A stretch of 37,351 bases of DNA, from NCBI GenBank assembly GCA_947474395.1, contig CANJID010000042.1:1-37351 (forward strand). The letters run 5' to 3'. Below are positions 16,624 through 24,347 of the stretch, one piece after another. The first letter of the stretch is position 1. Each line of letters begins with the position of its first letter. The notes below the pieces were generated by a model. The model did no database searches. It was not told the origin of the DNA and was given only the letters and a program-made list of their open reading frames with translations. The position numbers and the translations under genes were made by a program. This stretch comes from Caulobacterales bacterium. GTDB lineage: Bacteria; Pseudomonadota; Alphaproteobacteria; Caulobacterales; Caulobacteraceae.

Positions 16624-17454
16624 CTAGGCGGCGGCCTTCTCGTCGGCGGGGAGGGCGATCTCCGCCCCGCCGACCATGACGGAGGTCATGCTGCAGGACT
16701 TCAGGGCGAGCCGCTCGGTGAACAGCCGCAGCGGCTCGCCTTCATCCTTCTGGGCCAGGGCATAGATCAGCGGGATGTAGTGCTCGGGGCCCTGGATCGA
16801 CATCCAGGCGTCCTGCGGTCCGAGACGGTTGGGGTCGAGGATCGAGGCGACATCGCCCGTCAGCAGCGCCGTCTTGATCGCCTTGTCGAAGCGCACCGCC
16901 CAGTCGAACGGCGGGACCGTCTCGTCCCAGTCCATGACCCGCAGATTGTGGACGATGTTGCCGCTGCCGAGGATCAGGACGCCCTCGTCGCGCAGGGGCC
17001 TCAAGCGCCGCGCCATGTCGTAATGGCCCTGCCCGTCGAGGCCGGCGTCGAGGCTGAGCTGCACCACGGGGATGTCGGCCTCGGGGAACATGTGGGTCAG
17101 CACCGACCAGGTCCCGTGGTCGAGGCCCCATTCCGCGTCGCGCTTCAGCGGCGCCGGCGCCACCAGGTCGGCCAGCCGCGCCACCAAGGCAGGGTCCCCC
17201 GGCGCCGGGTACTGCATCTCGAACAGGGCGCGGGGGAAACCGCCGAAATCGTGGATGGTGCGCGGCAGGGCCATGGCGGTGGCCGCCAGCCCCCGCGTCT
17301 CCCAGTGGGCGGAGACGGCCAGGATCGCCGTGGGTCGGGGCAGGCTCTCGCCCACCGCCCGCCAGGCGTTCACGAACGGATTGTCGTGCTCCAGGGCGTT
17401 CATCGGCGAGCCGTGGCCGACGAAGAGGGCGGGCATTGAACTGGAAGCGCTCAA
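16624..17454 (-). CDS. ygiD: Class III extradiol dioxygenase, YgiD/4,5-DOPA dioxygenase type
   Basis: A 276-residue protein of the LigB-like superfamily. The opening MPALFVGHGSPMNALEHDNP and the segments AVSAHWETRG, WGLDHGTWSVLTHMFP and LILGSGNIVHNLR carry the conserved His residues for the metal centre. The start is uncertain: a TTG at 17454 has GGAGAA 7 bases upstream and gives the SASSSMPALF end typical of the family, while the ATG at 17436 has a weak site. The E. coli homologue opens the ring of L-DOPA between C4 and C5; the natural substrate here is unknown. Confidence 0.9.
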   Translation of the reverse strand: MSASSSMPALFVGHGSPMNALEHDNPFVNAWRAVGESLPRPTAILAVSAHWETRGLAATAMALPRTIHDFGGFPRALFEMQYPAPGDPALVARLADLVAPAPLKRDAEWGLDHGTWSVLTHMFPEADIPVVQLSLDAGLDGQGHYDMARRLRPLRDEGVLILGSGNIVHNLRVMDWDETVPPFDWAVRFDKAIKTALLTGDVASILDPNRLGPQDAWMSIQGPEHYIPLIYALAQKDEGEPLRLFTERLALKSCSMTSVMVGGAEIALPADEKAAA

Positions 17455-17561
17455 CTCGTTCTCCGCGGCGTGGCGTCGCCCAGGTCAAGCATCTAGTCTC
17501 GTCGGCGCAAATCACAACCTGGAGCGGCGCGGCCGCCCGATCGCCTGGAGTAACGCTTGTC

Positions 17562-18380
17562 ATGACCGTTCGGCTCGTTGCGGCCATCGCCGCCACCGTC
17601 CTCGCCCTTTCCGCCGCGGCCCACGCCGCCGCTCCTTCCCCCGCCGCGCCCGGGACCTACAGAAGCGGGCCGGGCAGTCTCTCGGGCATCTGGATCGGGG
17701 CGGGCATCCGCAACGAGGCCGAGGCGGGCGACACCCGCGGCCAGGGAACGCGCACCGCCGGAACCGGCGCTCCGCAGCGCGACCCGCCCCTGAAGCCGCA
17801 GTACATCGCCGAGTGGCGCAAGCGTCAGCAGGACGCCCGCGAGAAGGAAGCCCGCGGCGAGGCGCCCTTCGCCGACTGGGTGGCCTGCCTGCCCACCGGC
17901 ATGCCCGGCATGATGAGCGCCATCTTCCCGATGGAGATCATCGAAACCCCGACCCACCTCCTGATGAACGCCGAACTGTTCAACCAGACCCGCCGCATCT
18001 ACCTCGACCGACCCCAGACTCCGGTGGACGACACCATGCCGGGCTTCTTCGGCCGCTCGGTTGGACATTGGGAAGGCGAGACCCTGGTGGTCGACACCAT
18101 CGCCATCAAGCCGGAGGTGCGCATCCGCGACATGCCGCACTCGCCCAACATGCGCCTGACCGAGCGCATCCGCACGACCGGGCCGGACACCCTGGAGGAC
18201 GTGATCACCATCACCGACCCGGAGTACCTGACCGAGCCGGTGGTGCAGACGGTGCGCCTGCGCCGCGAGGCGAACTACGAGATGCAGGAGTACTACTGCG
18301 AGAACAACCGGGTGTACGCCGACCCGGTCACCGGCAAGCAGAAGCTCCGGGTCGAGGCGAGCAGCGAGACGGGGCGGTAG
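17562..18380 (+). CDS. Secreted protein of unknown function, paralogue of 24348-25235
   Basis: A 272-residue protein with a signal peptide (MTVRLVAAIAATVLALSAAA, HAA). The mature part shows SLSGIWIGAG, VGHWEGETLVVDTIA, LTERIRTTGPDTLEDVITI and YYCENNR. The same motifs in the same order occur in the protein at 24348-25235, so the two are paralogues. Such proteins are common beside TonB receptors and DUF6152 genes in sphingomonads and Caulobacterales, but their function is not known to me. The Cys in YYCENNR may pair with the Cys in ADWVACLPTG. The VOC gene follows after 4 bp. Confidence 0.78.
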   Translation: MTVRLVAAIAATVLALSAAAHAAAPSPAAPGTYRSGPGSLSGIWIGAGIRNEAEAGDTRGQGTRTAGTGAPQRDPPLKPQYIAEWRKRQQDAREKEARGEAPFADWVACLPTGMPGMMSAIFPMEIIETPTHLLMNAELFNQTRRIYLDRPQTPVDDTMPGFFGRSVGHWEGETLVVDTIAIKPEVRIRDMPHSPNMRLTERIRTTGPDTLEDVITITDPEYLTEPVVQTVRLRREANYEMQEYYCENNRVYADPVTGKQKLRVEASSETGR

Positions 18381-18384
18381 GGCC

Positions 18385-18813
18385 ATGGACCAGCGCATCA
18401 GCCTGATCACCCTCGGCGTCGGCGACCTCGCCCGCTCCCGGGCCTTCTACGCGCGCCTCGGCTGGGCGGAGGTGGACCCGGGCCAGGACCAGGTGGCCTT
18501 CTTCCAGATGAACGGCCTGGGGCTCGGCCTGTTCTCGCGGGAGGCCCTGGCCGAGGACGCGCACCTGCCGTCCGCGGGCTCTGGCTTCGGCGGCGTGACC
18601 CTCGCCATCAACGTCGGATCGCCCGAGGCGGTGGACGCGGCCCTGGCCGAGGCGGAACGCGTGGGCGCGCGCATCCTCAAGCCGGGCGGACACGTGTTCT
18701 GGGGCGGCTATTCCGGCTATTTCGCCGATCCCGACGGCCATGCGTGGGAGATCGCGCACAATCCGTTCTGGACCGTCCACCCGGACGGGCGGACAGAGCT
18801 GAAAGCGAGCTAG
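18385..18813 (+). CDS. VOC (glyoxalase/dioxygenase fold) family protein
   Basis: A 142-residue protein with two beta-alpha-beta-beta-beta repeats. The first starts ISLITLGVGDLARSRAFYARLGW and the second has GVTLAINVGSPEAVDAALAEA and ends YFADPDGHAWEIAHNP, where the Glu is the usual metal ligand. The length is right for a single-domain VOC protein that dimerises. It lies 4 bp behind the secreted-protein gene. Substrate unknown. Confidence 0.88.
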   Translation: MDQRISLITLGVGDLARSRAFYARLGWAEVDPGQDQVAFFQMNGLGLGLFSREALAEDAHLPSAGSGFGGVTLAINVGSPEAVDAALAEAERVGARILKPGGHVFWGGYSGYFADPDGHAWEIAHNPFWTVHPDGRTELKAS

Positions 18814-18824
18814 CCCCCTAGGTC

Positions 18825-18956
18825 GCTCCCCCTTTGGGGGAGCTGTCAGGCCGAACGGCCTGACTGAAGGGGCTCAAAGGCGCGAAGCTTTAGGTCGCGC
18901 CCTTCAGCCCCCATCGGCCCGAGGCAAGCTCGGGCCACTTCCCCCAGAGGGGGAAG
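18825..18956. repeat. Palindromic intergenic repeat element
   Basis: Four hairpins in about 130 bp: 18825-18843 (8-bp stem, ttt loop), 18845-18864 (9-bp stem, aa loop), 18916-18936 (8-bp stem) and 18938-18956 (8-bp stem, aga loop). The middle adds complementary blocks ggcgcga/tcgcgcc and ctgaaggg/cccttcag, so the whole can fold as one large cruciform. The first and last hairpins resemble each other. It lies between convergent genes and may also end transcription from both. Similar elements recur widely in Caulobacterales genomes, from memory. Confidence 0.8.
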
Positions 18957-18961
18957 GACTA

Positions 18962-19168
18962 TCAGTCCAGGTCCTCGGCGAGGATGGCCATCTCGAACAT
19001 GAACGAGCCGTCCTCGTCCTCGTCCTGATAGACCACGCCGACGAACTCCTCGCCGATATAGACCTCGGCGGAATCCTTCTGCTTCGGGCGCGCCTTGAGC
19101 GTGATCTGCGCGTTGGCGAAGGTCCGGCGCAGATGGGTTTCGATGCGCTTGCTGTCTTTGTCGTCCAC
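18962..19168 (-). CDS. DUF3126 family protein
   Basis: A 68-residue protein starting at a GTG: MDDKDSKRIETHLRRTFANA. It contains ITLKARPKQKDSAEVYIGEE and ends FMFEMAILAEDLD, the typical short DUF3126 sequence of alphaproteobacteria. The ATG-less frame continues upstream over cysE in a non-coding register, so the GTG is chosen, with AGCAGG upstream. The position 17 bp after cysE on the same strand is a familiar pairing in this class. Function unknown. Confidence 0.88.
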   Translation of the reverse strand: MDDKDSKRIETHLRRTFANAQITLKARPKQKDSAEVYIGEEFVGVVYQDEDEDGSFMFEMAILAEDLD

Positions 19169-19185
19169 GACGCCTGCTTTCGAAG

Positions 19186-20016
19186 TCAGATGGAATAGTC
19201 GTCCGCGAGTTCGGCCAGGGTGTGGTCCATGCTGCGCGAGGGCTCGTCGCACTGGCGCACATTGATCACCTTGGCCGGCACGCCCGCGACTGTCGCGCAC
19301 GCCGGAACGTCCTTGAGCACCACCGAGCCCGCGGCGACGCGGGCCTGGTTGCCGATGTGGATATTGCCGAGAATCTTGGCCCCCGCGCCCATCAGCACGC
19401 CGTTGCCGATCTTGGGGTGGCGGTCGCCGCGCTCGGCGCCCGTGCCGCCCAGGGTCACCCCGTGCAGCATAGAGACGTCGTCGCCGATCACCGCGGTCTC
19501 GCCGACGACGATGCCGGTGCCGTGGTCGAGGAACACGCCCTTGCCGAACTTGGCGGCGGGATGGATGTCGACCTGGAACAGCTCGGCCATCCGGCTCTGC
19601 AGGTAGAAGGCCAGGGTGTCGCGGCCTTGGCTCCACAGCCAGTGGGCGATGTGGTGGGTCTGCAGGGCGTGGAAGCCCTTGAAGAATAGGAACGGCTGCA
19701 GATAGCTCTTGCAGGCCGGGTCGCGCTCGAACACGGCGCGCAGGTCGGCCTCGACCTTGGCGACCAGGCCCGCGTCGCTTTCATAGGCCTGCTCGCAGAC
19801 TTCGCGCACGGTCATGGCGTTGAGCTCAGAGTCGCCGAGCTTGCGGGCGAGCTGAAACGACAGCGCCCCTTCAAGGTCGTTGTGCGACAGGATGGTGGCG
19901 TTCAGCAGGCTCGCCAGGCTGGGTTCCGCGCCCGCGGCGTGCTCGGCCGCGTTGCGCAGGGCGGCCCAGACCGGCGGCGGGGCCTTCTGGCTGACGATCT
20001 CGAAACGCAGCGGCAT
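19186..20016 (-). CDS. cysE: Serine O-acetyltransferase
   Basis: A 276-residue cytoplasmic enzyme that makes O-acetylserine from serine and acetyl-CoA, the first step of cysteine synthesis. The N-terminal helical domain runs to about residue 140 and ends in QTHHIAHWLWSQGRDTLAFY. The left-handed beta-helix carries DIHPAAKFGKGVFLDHGTGI, MLHGVTLGGTG and the hexapeptide-repeat series with GNGVLMGAGAKILGN. The C-terminal tail ends DYSI, and in this family the terminal Ile can insert into the cysteine synthase active site. It is followed by DUF3126. Confidence 0.97.
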   Translation of the reverse strand: MPLRFEIVSQKAPPPVWAALRNAAEHAAGAEPSLASLLNATILSHNDLEGALSFQLARKLGDSELNAMTVREVCEQAYESDAGLVAKVEADLRAVFERDPACKSYLQPFLFFKGFHALQTHHIAHWLWSQGRDTLAFYLQSRMAELFQVDIHPAAKFGKGVFLDHGTGIVVGETAVIGDDVSMLHGVTLGGTGAERGDRHPKIGNGVLMGAGAKILGNIHIGNQARVAAGSVVLKDVPACATVAGVPAKVINVRQCDEPSRSMDHTLAELADDYSI

Positions 20017-20031
20017 CAGTCCTCCCTATCC

Positions 20032-20646
20032 TCAGTCGCGGCCCAGAATCTTTCGGGCCATGGCCTGAGGAAGCTCGCCCTCATACGCCATATGGTGGAC
20101 CCGCAACAGCATCGCCACCGTAATGGAGTCCTGAATCCGGCCCCTGACGGCGGCCGAAAGGGCCTCGCGGAAGGGGACGCGGACGGACGTCAGAGCCTCT
20201 GTAGCATCGGGCTCCTTGTCGATCAGTGTAAACCCGGAGGCCAAAAACCCCAACGCCACCTCGTCGGACGAGGCGTTGGAGAGCTGCATGGTCAGGATGT
20301 GGCGCCACTCGGCGGCGACCAGCCCTGCCTCTTCGCGCAGCTCGCGCTTTGCGCCGTCCAGGGGATCCTCCGACTTCGGCGCGCCGCCCTCCGGGATCTC
20401 CCAGGAGTAGGTCCCGAACGGGAATCGCCACTGGCCGACCAGGGTGACGGTCCCGTCATCGTGCAGGGGCAGGACCCCGACCGCCCAGTTCTTGAACCCC
20501 AGCACGTGATAGGCCGCCGGGGCCCCCGTCGGCGCGACGGCGTCGTAGGTGGTCACGGCGAACCAGGGATTATCCTGCACCGGGCGGGCGGCATTCACGG
20601 TCCAGCCCGATCCGCGCGGCTTCAGCCAGTCTGGTTCATCGTCCAT
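20032..20646 (-). CDS. Nudix hydrolase, ADP-ribose pyrophosphatase-like
   Basis: A 204-residue protein with a complete Nudix box, Gx5Ex7REUxEExGU, read as GGAPKSE, seven residues, then RELREEAGL at about residues 91-113. Upstream are the strands VLGFKNWAVGVLPL and VTLVGQWRFPFGTYSWEIPE, where the last Glu is typical of the ADP-ribose branch. It ends just before cysE and begins 8 bp after the NRAMP-like gene on the same strand. The substrate is probably ADP-ribose or another nucleoside diphosphate derivative. Confidence 0.9.
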   Translation of the reverse strand: MDDEPDWLKPRGSGWTVNAARPVQDNPWFAVTTYDAVAPTGAPAAYHVLGFKNWAVGVLPLHDDGTVTLVGQWRFPFGTYSWEIPEGGAPKSEDPLDGAKRELREEAGLVAAEWRHILTMQLSNASSDEVALGFLASGFTLIDKEPDATEALTSVRVPFREALSAAVRGRIQDSITVAMLLRVHHMAYEGELPQAMARKILGRD

Positions 20647-20653
20647 CGCGCGC

Positions 20654-21925
20654 CTATTGGAAGAAGAACATGGCCAGGGCCGCGGCGGCCATGACGGCGG
20701 TGACGCCCCAGCCCAGGATGCGCTGCCCCAGGGTGGCGACGAAGTCCCCCATCTCCCGGCGGCGCGAGGCCACGATCATCATGGCGACCATGATCGGCAC
20801 GGCGATCACCCCGTTCAGCACCGCGCTCCAGAACAGGGCCTTGATCGGATCGAGCGGCGAATAGTCCACCGCGAGGCCAAGGATGGTGGCCAGGCCGATG
20901 ATCGAATAGAAGCCCACCGCCTCCCAGGGCTTCTTTTCCAGGCCGATGGTCCAGCCGCGGGATTCGCCGATGGCGTAGGCGGCTGATCCAGCCAACACGG
21001 GCAGGGCCAGGAGCCCCGTGCCGATGATGCCGACGCTGAACAGCACGAAGGCGAAGTTCCCCGCCAGCGGCTTCAGCGCCTCGGCCGCCTGGCCGGAGGT
21101 CTGGATGTCCGTGATTCCCGCGGCGTTGAGGGTCACCGCCGTGGTGAGGATCACGAAGAAGGCGATCAGATTGGAGAAGCCCATGCCCACATAGGTGTCG
21201 AGGCGGATGCGCTTGAGCTCGTAGGGCGCCTGTTCGGGATTTTCGAGCAGCGGCCCGGCGTCCGGGTCGGCCTCCTCGTCCTCGACCTCCTCCGAGGCCT
21301 GCCAGAAGAACAGGTAGGGGCTGATGGTCGTGCCGAAGATCGCCACCACCATGGTGATGGCCGCCCCGTCGAGCTTCACATGCGGCACGACCGTGTGGAC
21401 GGCCACCTGCACCCAGTCGATCTTCACCGCGAAGACCAGGGCCACGTAGGAGAACAACACCAGGGTCAGCCACTTCAGCACCCTGACGTAGCGGTGGTAC
21501 GGCACGAGAATCTGCAGGGCCAGCGACATCACCGCGAAGGCGATGGTGAAGATGTGCTGGCCGAAGCCGAACACGAGCTTGGCCGCCGCGCCCATCGCCG
21601 CGAGGTCCGCCCCGATGTTGACGACATTGGCCACAAACAGCAGCCCGACCAGGATGGTCACCAGCCAGGGCGGGAACACCTGCTGCATGTTGGCGGCCAG
21701 GCCCTTGCCCGTGACCCGGCCGATCCTGGCGCTGATCATCTGGATCGCGGCCATCAGCGGGAAGGTCAGGACCATGGTCCAGAGCAGGTCCATGCCGAAC
21801 CGGGCGCCGGCCTGGGAGTAGGTGGCGATGCCGCTGGGATCGTCGTCCGCGGCGCCGGTGATCAGGCCGGGACCCAGACGCTTCAAAAGGGCGCCGCTAC
21901 GCAGCCGCCGGATCAGCGGCTTCAC
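20654..21925 (-). CDS. NRAMP-family divalent metal transporter, atypical binding site
   Basis: A 423-residue inner-membrane protein with about 11 helices, starting at GTG with no strong ribosome site. Helix 1 carries GPGLITGAADDDPSGIATYS, so the canonical DPGN is replaced by D29-P-S-G. Helix 6 has FGTTISPYLFFWQ where canonical MntH/NRAMP proteins have a MPHN motif. Missing Asn and Met suggests a substrate other than Mn or Fe, perhaps Mg as in NRAMP-related magnesium transporters. A charged loop EEVEDEEADPDAG follows helix 6. The leader holds a hairpin followed by six Ts (21971-22019). Confidence 0.9.
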   Translation of the reverse strand: MKPLIRRLRSGALLKRLGPGLITGAADDDPSGIATYSQAGARFGMDLLWTMVLTFPLMAAIQMISARIGRVTGKGLAANMQQVFPPWLVTILVGLLFVANVVNIGADLAAMGAAAKLVFGFGQHIFTIAFAVMSLALQILVPYHRYVRVLKWLTLVLFSYVALVFAVKIDWVQVAVHTVVPHVKLDGAAITMVVAIFGTTISPYLFFWQASEEVEDEEADPDAGPLLENPEQAPYELKRIRLDTYVGMGFSNLIAFFVILTTAVTLNAAGITDIQTSGQAAEALKPLAGNFAFVLFSVGIIGTGLLALPVLAGSAAYAIGESRGWTIGLEKKPWEAVGFYSIIGLATILGLAVDYSPLDPIKALFWSAVLNGVIAVPIMVAMMIVASRRREMGDFVATLGQRILGWGVTAVMAAAALAMFFFQ

Positions 21926-22156
21926 GCGGTGGACCCGCGGTCGTGGAAAGCCAGCAACAGGACGTGATTCAAAAAAGCGCCTCCGCCCACGGACAGTGAG
22001 AAACTGAACGGGCGAGCGCCGTTACGGTTTCCCAGGCCCCGATCATCCTCCCCGCAGCTCCGCCGTTCAAGCGGGCCGGGCGGGCGCCGGCATGGTTGCG
22101 CCGGCCCCTCGCAGCCTTTAGCGAGGTGCTCGATCCCACATCGTCGCGAGCGCACC
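21926..22156. promoter_or_regulatory. Divergent regulatory region between the NRAMP-like gene and the nitroreductase gene
   Basis: The 231 bp must hold promoters for both directions. Besides the hairpin at 21971-22019 it contains two GC-rich inverted repeats near 22083-22128 (ccggc/gccgg and ctcgc/gcgag). No known riboswitch consensus was recognised. Confidence 0.5.
21971..22019 (-). terminator. Terminator-like hairpin in the leader of the NRAMP-like gene
   Basis: Read on the minus strand, gggcgagcgc's complement and gggcggaggcgc form a 10-bp stem with two bulged bases. A small inner stem (cagt/actg) lies in the loop, and six Ts directly follow. The T-run ends 45 bases before the GTG start. 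An intrinsic terminator placed inside a leader is the hallmark of attenuation. Confidence 0.6.
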
Positions 22157-22768
22157 ATGGCCTCCAGCCTCCCGTCCGCCCCGGAATTCGGCGCCGCCTG
22201 TCCGATCACCGCCTCCGATGAAACCCTGGCGCTGCTCGCCCGGCGCCGATCAAGTTCGGCGGCCTTGCTGCGGGGGTCCGCCCCGAGCGCGGACCAGCTG
22301 CAGGACCTGATCCGCATCGCCACCCGCGTCCCCGACCACGGCAAGCTGGCGCCCTGGCGCTTCGTGGTCATGCGGGGCGAGGCCAAGGCCGCCCTGGTGG
22401 AGCGCCTGCGCGCCCTCGCCCCCGGTCAGCCCAACCCCGACAAGGCTTCCGCGACCCTGGCCAAGCTGACCGCGCCGCCGGTTACGGTGATGGTGGTCTC
22501 CAGCCCGAAGGACGCCTCCGCGATCCCCCTCTGGGAACAGCAGCTCTCGGCCGCCGCGGTCTGCACCCTGTTCCTGGTGGCGGCCGGAGCCATGGGCTTC
22601 GGCGCCAACTGGATCACCGACTGGTACGCCTATGAACCGCAGGCCAGGGGCATCCTGGGCTTGGCCGAGGGCGAGGCGGTGGCCGGCTTCATCCACCTCG
22701 GCACGCCCGCCGAGCCGCCGCAGGAGCGCGACCGGCCGGACGTCCAGAGCTTGATCAGCTACCTCTAG
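22157..22768 (+). CDS. Nitroreductase family protein
   Basis: A 203-residue FMN-dependent oxidoreductase of the YdjA-like short branch. FMN-contact segments are LALLARRRSSSAALLRG (Arg near the N-terminus), ATRVPDHGKLAPWRFVVM and GAMGFGANWITDWYAY. The C-terminal GFIHLGTPAEPPQERDRPD is typical of this branch. It is divergent from the NRAMP-like gene and converges with queF, 3 bp apart. Electron acceptor unknown. The ribosome site is weak, but the sequence fits from the first ATG. Confidence 0.9.
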   Translation: MASSLPSAPEFGAACPITASDETLALLARRRSSSAALLRGSAPSADQLQDLIRIATRVPDHGKLAPWRFVVMRGEAKAALVERLRALAPGQPNPDKASATLAKLTAPPVTVMVVSSPKDASAIPLWEQQLSAAAVCTLFLVAAGAMGFGANWITDWYAYEPQARGILGLAEGEAVAGFIHLGTPAEPPQERDRPDVQSLISYL

Positions 22769-22771
22769 CGG

Positions 22772-23227
22772 TCAGCCCCGGCCGCGATAGGGGGCGACGC
22801 CCTGGTCGGGGAGCCACAGCCCCTCCGGCGCCGGGCCGGTCTGGTAGAAGACGTCGATGGGGATGCCCCCGCGCGGGTACCAGTAGCCGCCGATGCGCAG
22901 CCACAGGGGCTCGGCCGTCGCCACGATGCGCTTGGCGATCGTCACCGTGCAGTCCTCGTGGAAGGCGCCGTGGTTGCGGAAAGAGCCTAAGAACAGCTTC
23001 AGCGATTTCGATTCGATCAGCCACTCGCCAGGCGCGTAATCGATGACGAGGTGGGCGAAGTCGGGCTGCCCGGTGACCGGGCAGAGCGAGGTGAACTCCG
23101 GCGCGGCGAAGCGGGCCAGGTAAAGCGTCCCCGGATGCGGGTTGGGAACGCGCTCCAGCACCGCGTCGTCCGGGCGGTCGAAGCCGCGCACGGGCTGGCC
23201 CAACTGGGTGAGGTCGTCGCTGCTCAT
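22772..23227 (-). CDS. queF: NADPH-dependent 7-cyano-7-deazaguanine reductase
   Basis: A 151-residue enzyme that reduces preQ0 to preQ1 in queuosine synthesis. The catalytic Cys is C49 in [11 protein letters not shown], with Asp56. The QueF signature ESKSLKL is at about 72-78, and GAFHEDC supplies the substrate-contact His90 and Glu91. The length matches the single-domain (type I) form. No other queuosine gene is in the window. Confidence 0.96.
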   Translation of the reverse strand: MSSDDLTQLGQPVRGFDRPDDAVLERVPNPHPGTLYLARFAAPEFTSLCPVTGQPDFAHLVIDYAPGEWLIESKSLKLFLGSFRNHGAFHEDCTVTIAKRIVATAEPLWLRIGGYWYPRGGIPIDVFYQTGPAPEGLWLPDQGVAPYRGRG

Positions 23228-23543
23228 GGTTCGGGCTTAGCCCTCCGAGGGGGGCGGCGCAACGTCTCCAAAAGGCGTTCGTGGGAGCGTTTACCGGTCG
23301 TTCACCGAACTGGAGGGTTCGTGCGTGGCGTCTTTATGGGCGCCCAGGCCGGTATGCGGCGCCTGGATTTTAGGCGCTGTGCGCGCCCGCCGCCTAATCT
23401 TGCGTCAACTTACCTCCGCCGGCCGATGTGGGACGGTGCAGCCTTGGCCGACGCCCAGCCTCCCGCCATCACTGGCGAGCGGCTTGCGCCGGGGGGCATG
23501 CGAAGTTCCACCGGCGGCGGCGCACAACAAGGGGATAAGATAA
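23228..23543. other. Upstream region of the TorF porin gene
   Basis: A 316-bp region without a convincing gene. A hairpin with a 6-bp stem (gcgcct/aggcgc) lies at 23359-23377. A moderately AT-rich stretch follows near 23390-23412. It should hold the queF promoter on one strand and the TorF promoter on the other. The TorF start is preceded by aaggggataagataa. Confidence 0.4.
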
Positions 23544-24257
23544 ATGAACTTCCGGATTGCCACTCTGCTCGCCGCGACGGTCGCCGCCTCGGCGATCGCG
23601 TTCGGCGCCTCGGCCGAAGAGGCCCCGAACGGGCCCAAATTCTCGTTCAACTTCGGCGTGGCCAATGACTACGTCTTCCGCGGCGTCAGCCAAACCGACA
23701 AGGGCATTCAGGGCTTCGGTGGTCTCGATGTCACCTACGGCACGGTCTACGGCGGCGTGTGGACCTCGAACGTCGACTTCAGCCCCTTCGGCGACACCAA
23801 GACTTCGCAGGAAGTGGACGTCTACGGCGGCTGGCGTCCGTCGGCCGGCGGCTTCAACTTCGACGTCGGCGCCATCTACTACGGCTACATCAACACCCCG
23901 GCCAAGCCGTTCGCGGACGTCCCCTACTGGGAGTTCTACGGCAAGGGTTCGCGGGCCTATGGGCCGATGACCTTCGGCGCCGCCCTCTATTATTCGCCGA
24001 ACTTCACCGGTGAGACCGGCGACGCCTGGTACTACGAAGGCAACGCCGCCTACACCATCGACAAGCTGACGTTCTCGGGCGCCTTCGGGCACCAGGACAT
24101 CGAGAAGGTGCCCGGCTACAACACCTGGAACCTGGGCGCGACCTACGCCTTCACGCCGAACATCGGCCTGGACGTCCGCTACCACGACACGGACGAGCAC
24201 GGCTTCGGCAAGGTCTATGGCTCGAAGGGCGTCGCCACCTTGAAGTTCACTTTCTAG
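23544..24257 (+). CDS. TorF family putative outer-membrane porin
   Basis: A 237-residue protein with a signal peptide (MNFRIATLLAATVAASAIAF, ending GASA/EE). The mature part matches the Gcw_chp/TorF family: FSFNFGVANDYVFRGVSQTD at the start, then amphipathic beta strands rich in Tyr, Trp and Gly, ending VATLKFTF with the C-terminal Phe of outer-membrane barrels. The size fits a 12-14-strand barrel. A terminator hairpin follows 15 bases after the stop. What passes through it is unknown. Confidence 0.9.
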   Translation: MNFRIATLLAATVAASAIAFGASAEEAPNGPKFSFNFGVANDYVFRGVSQTDKGIQGFGGLDVTYGTVYGGVWTSNVDFSPFGDTKTSQEVDVYGGWRPSAGGFNFDVGAIYYGYINTPAKPFADVPYWEFYGKGSRAYGPMTFGAALYYSPNFTGETGDAWYYEGNAAYTIDKLTFSGAFGHQDIEKVPGYNTWNLGATYAFTPNIGLDVRYHDTDEHGFGKVYGSKGVATLKFTF

Positions 24258-24272
24258 CTTCGAACTCGACGA

Positions 24273-24300
24273 CGGGCGGCGGCCTAGCGCCGCCCGGTTT
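24273..24300 (+). terminator. Intrinsic terminator after the TorF gene
   Basis: A 9-bp perfect stem (cgggcggcg / cgccgcccg) with a 6-base loop, followed by gttt. It lies 15 bases past the stop and separates two convergent genes. Confidence 0.75.
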
Positions 24301-24347
24301 CCTCCCCCTTGCGCCGTCCCGGCTCCCCCGGGGCGGCGTAAGTTCGT

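Noticed and set aside
22081-22156. A tRNA-like or known-riboswitch fold upstream of the nitroreductase gene
   Set aside because: Small stems are present, but there is no proper acceptor, T-arm or CCA pattern, and no match to a riboswitch core I know.
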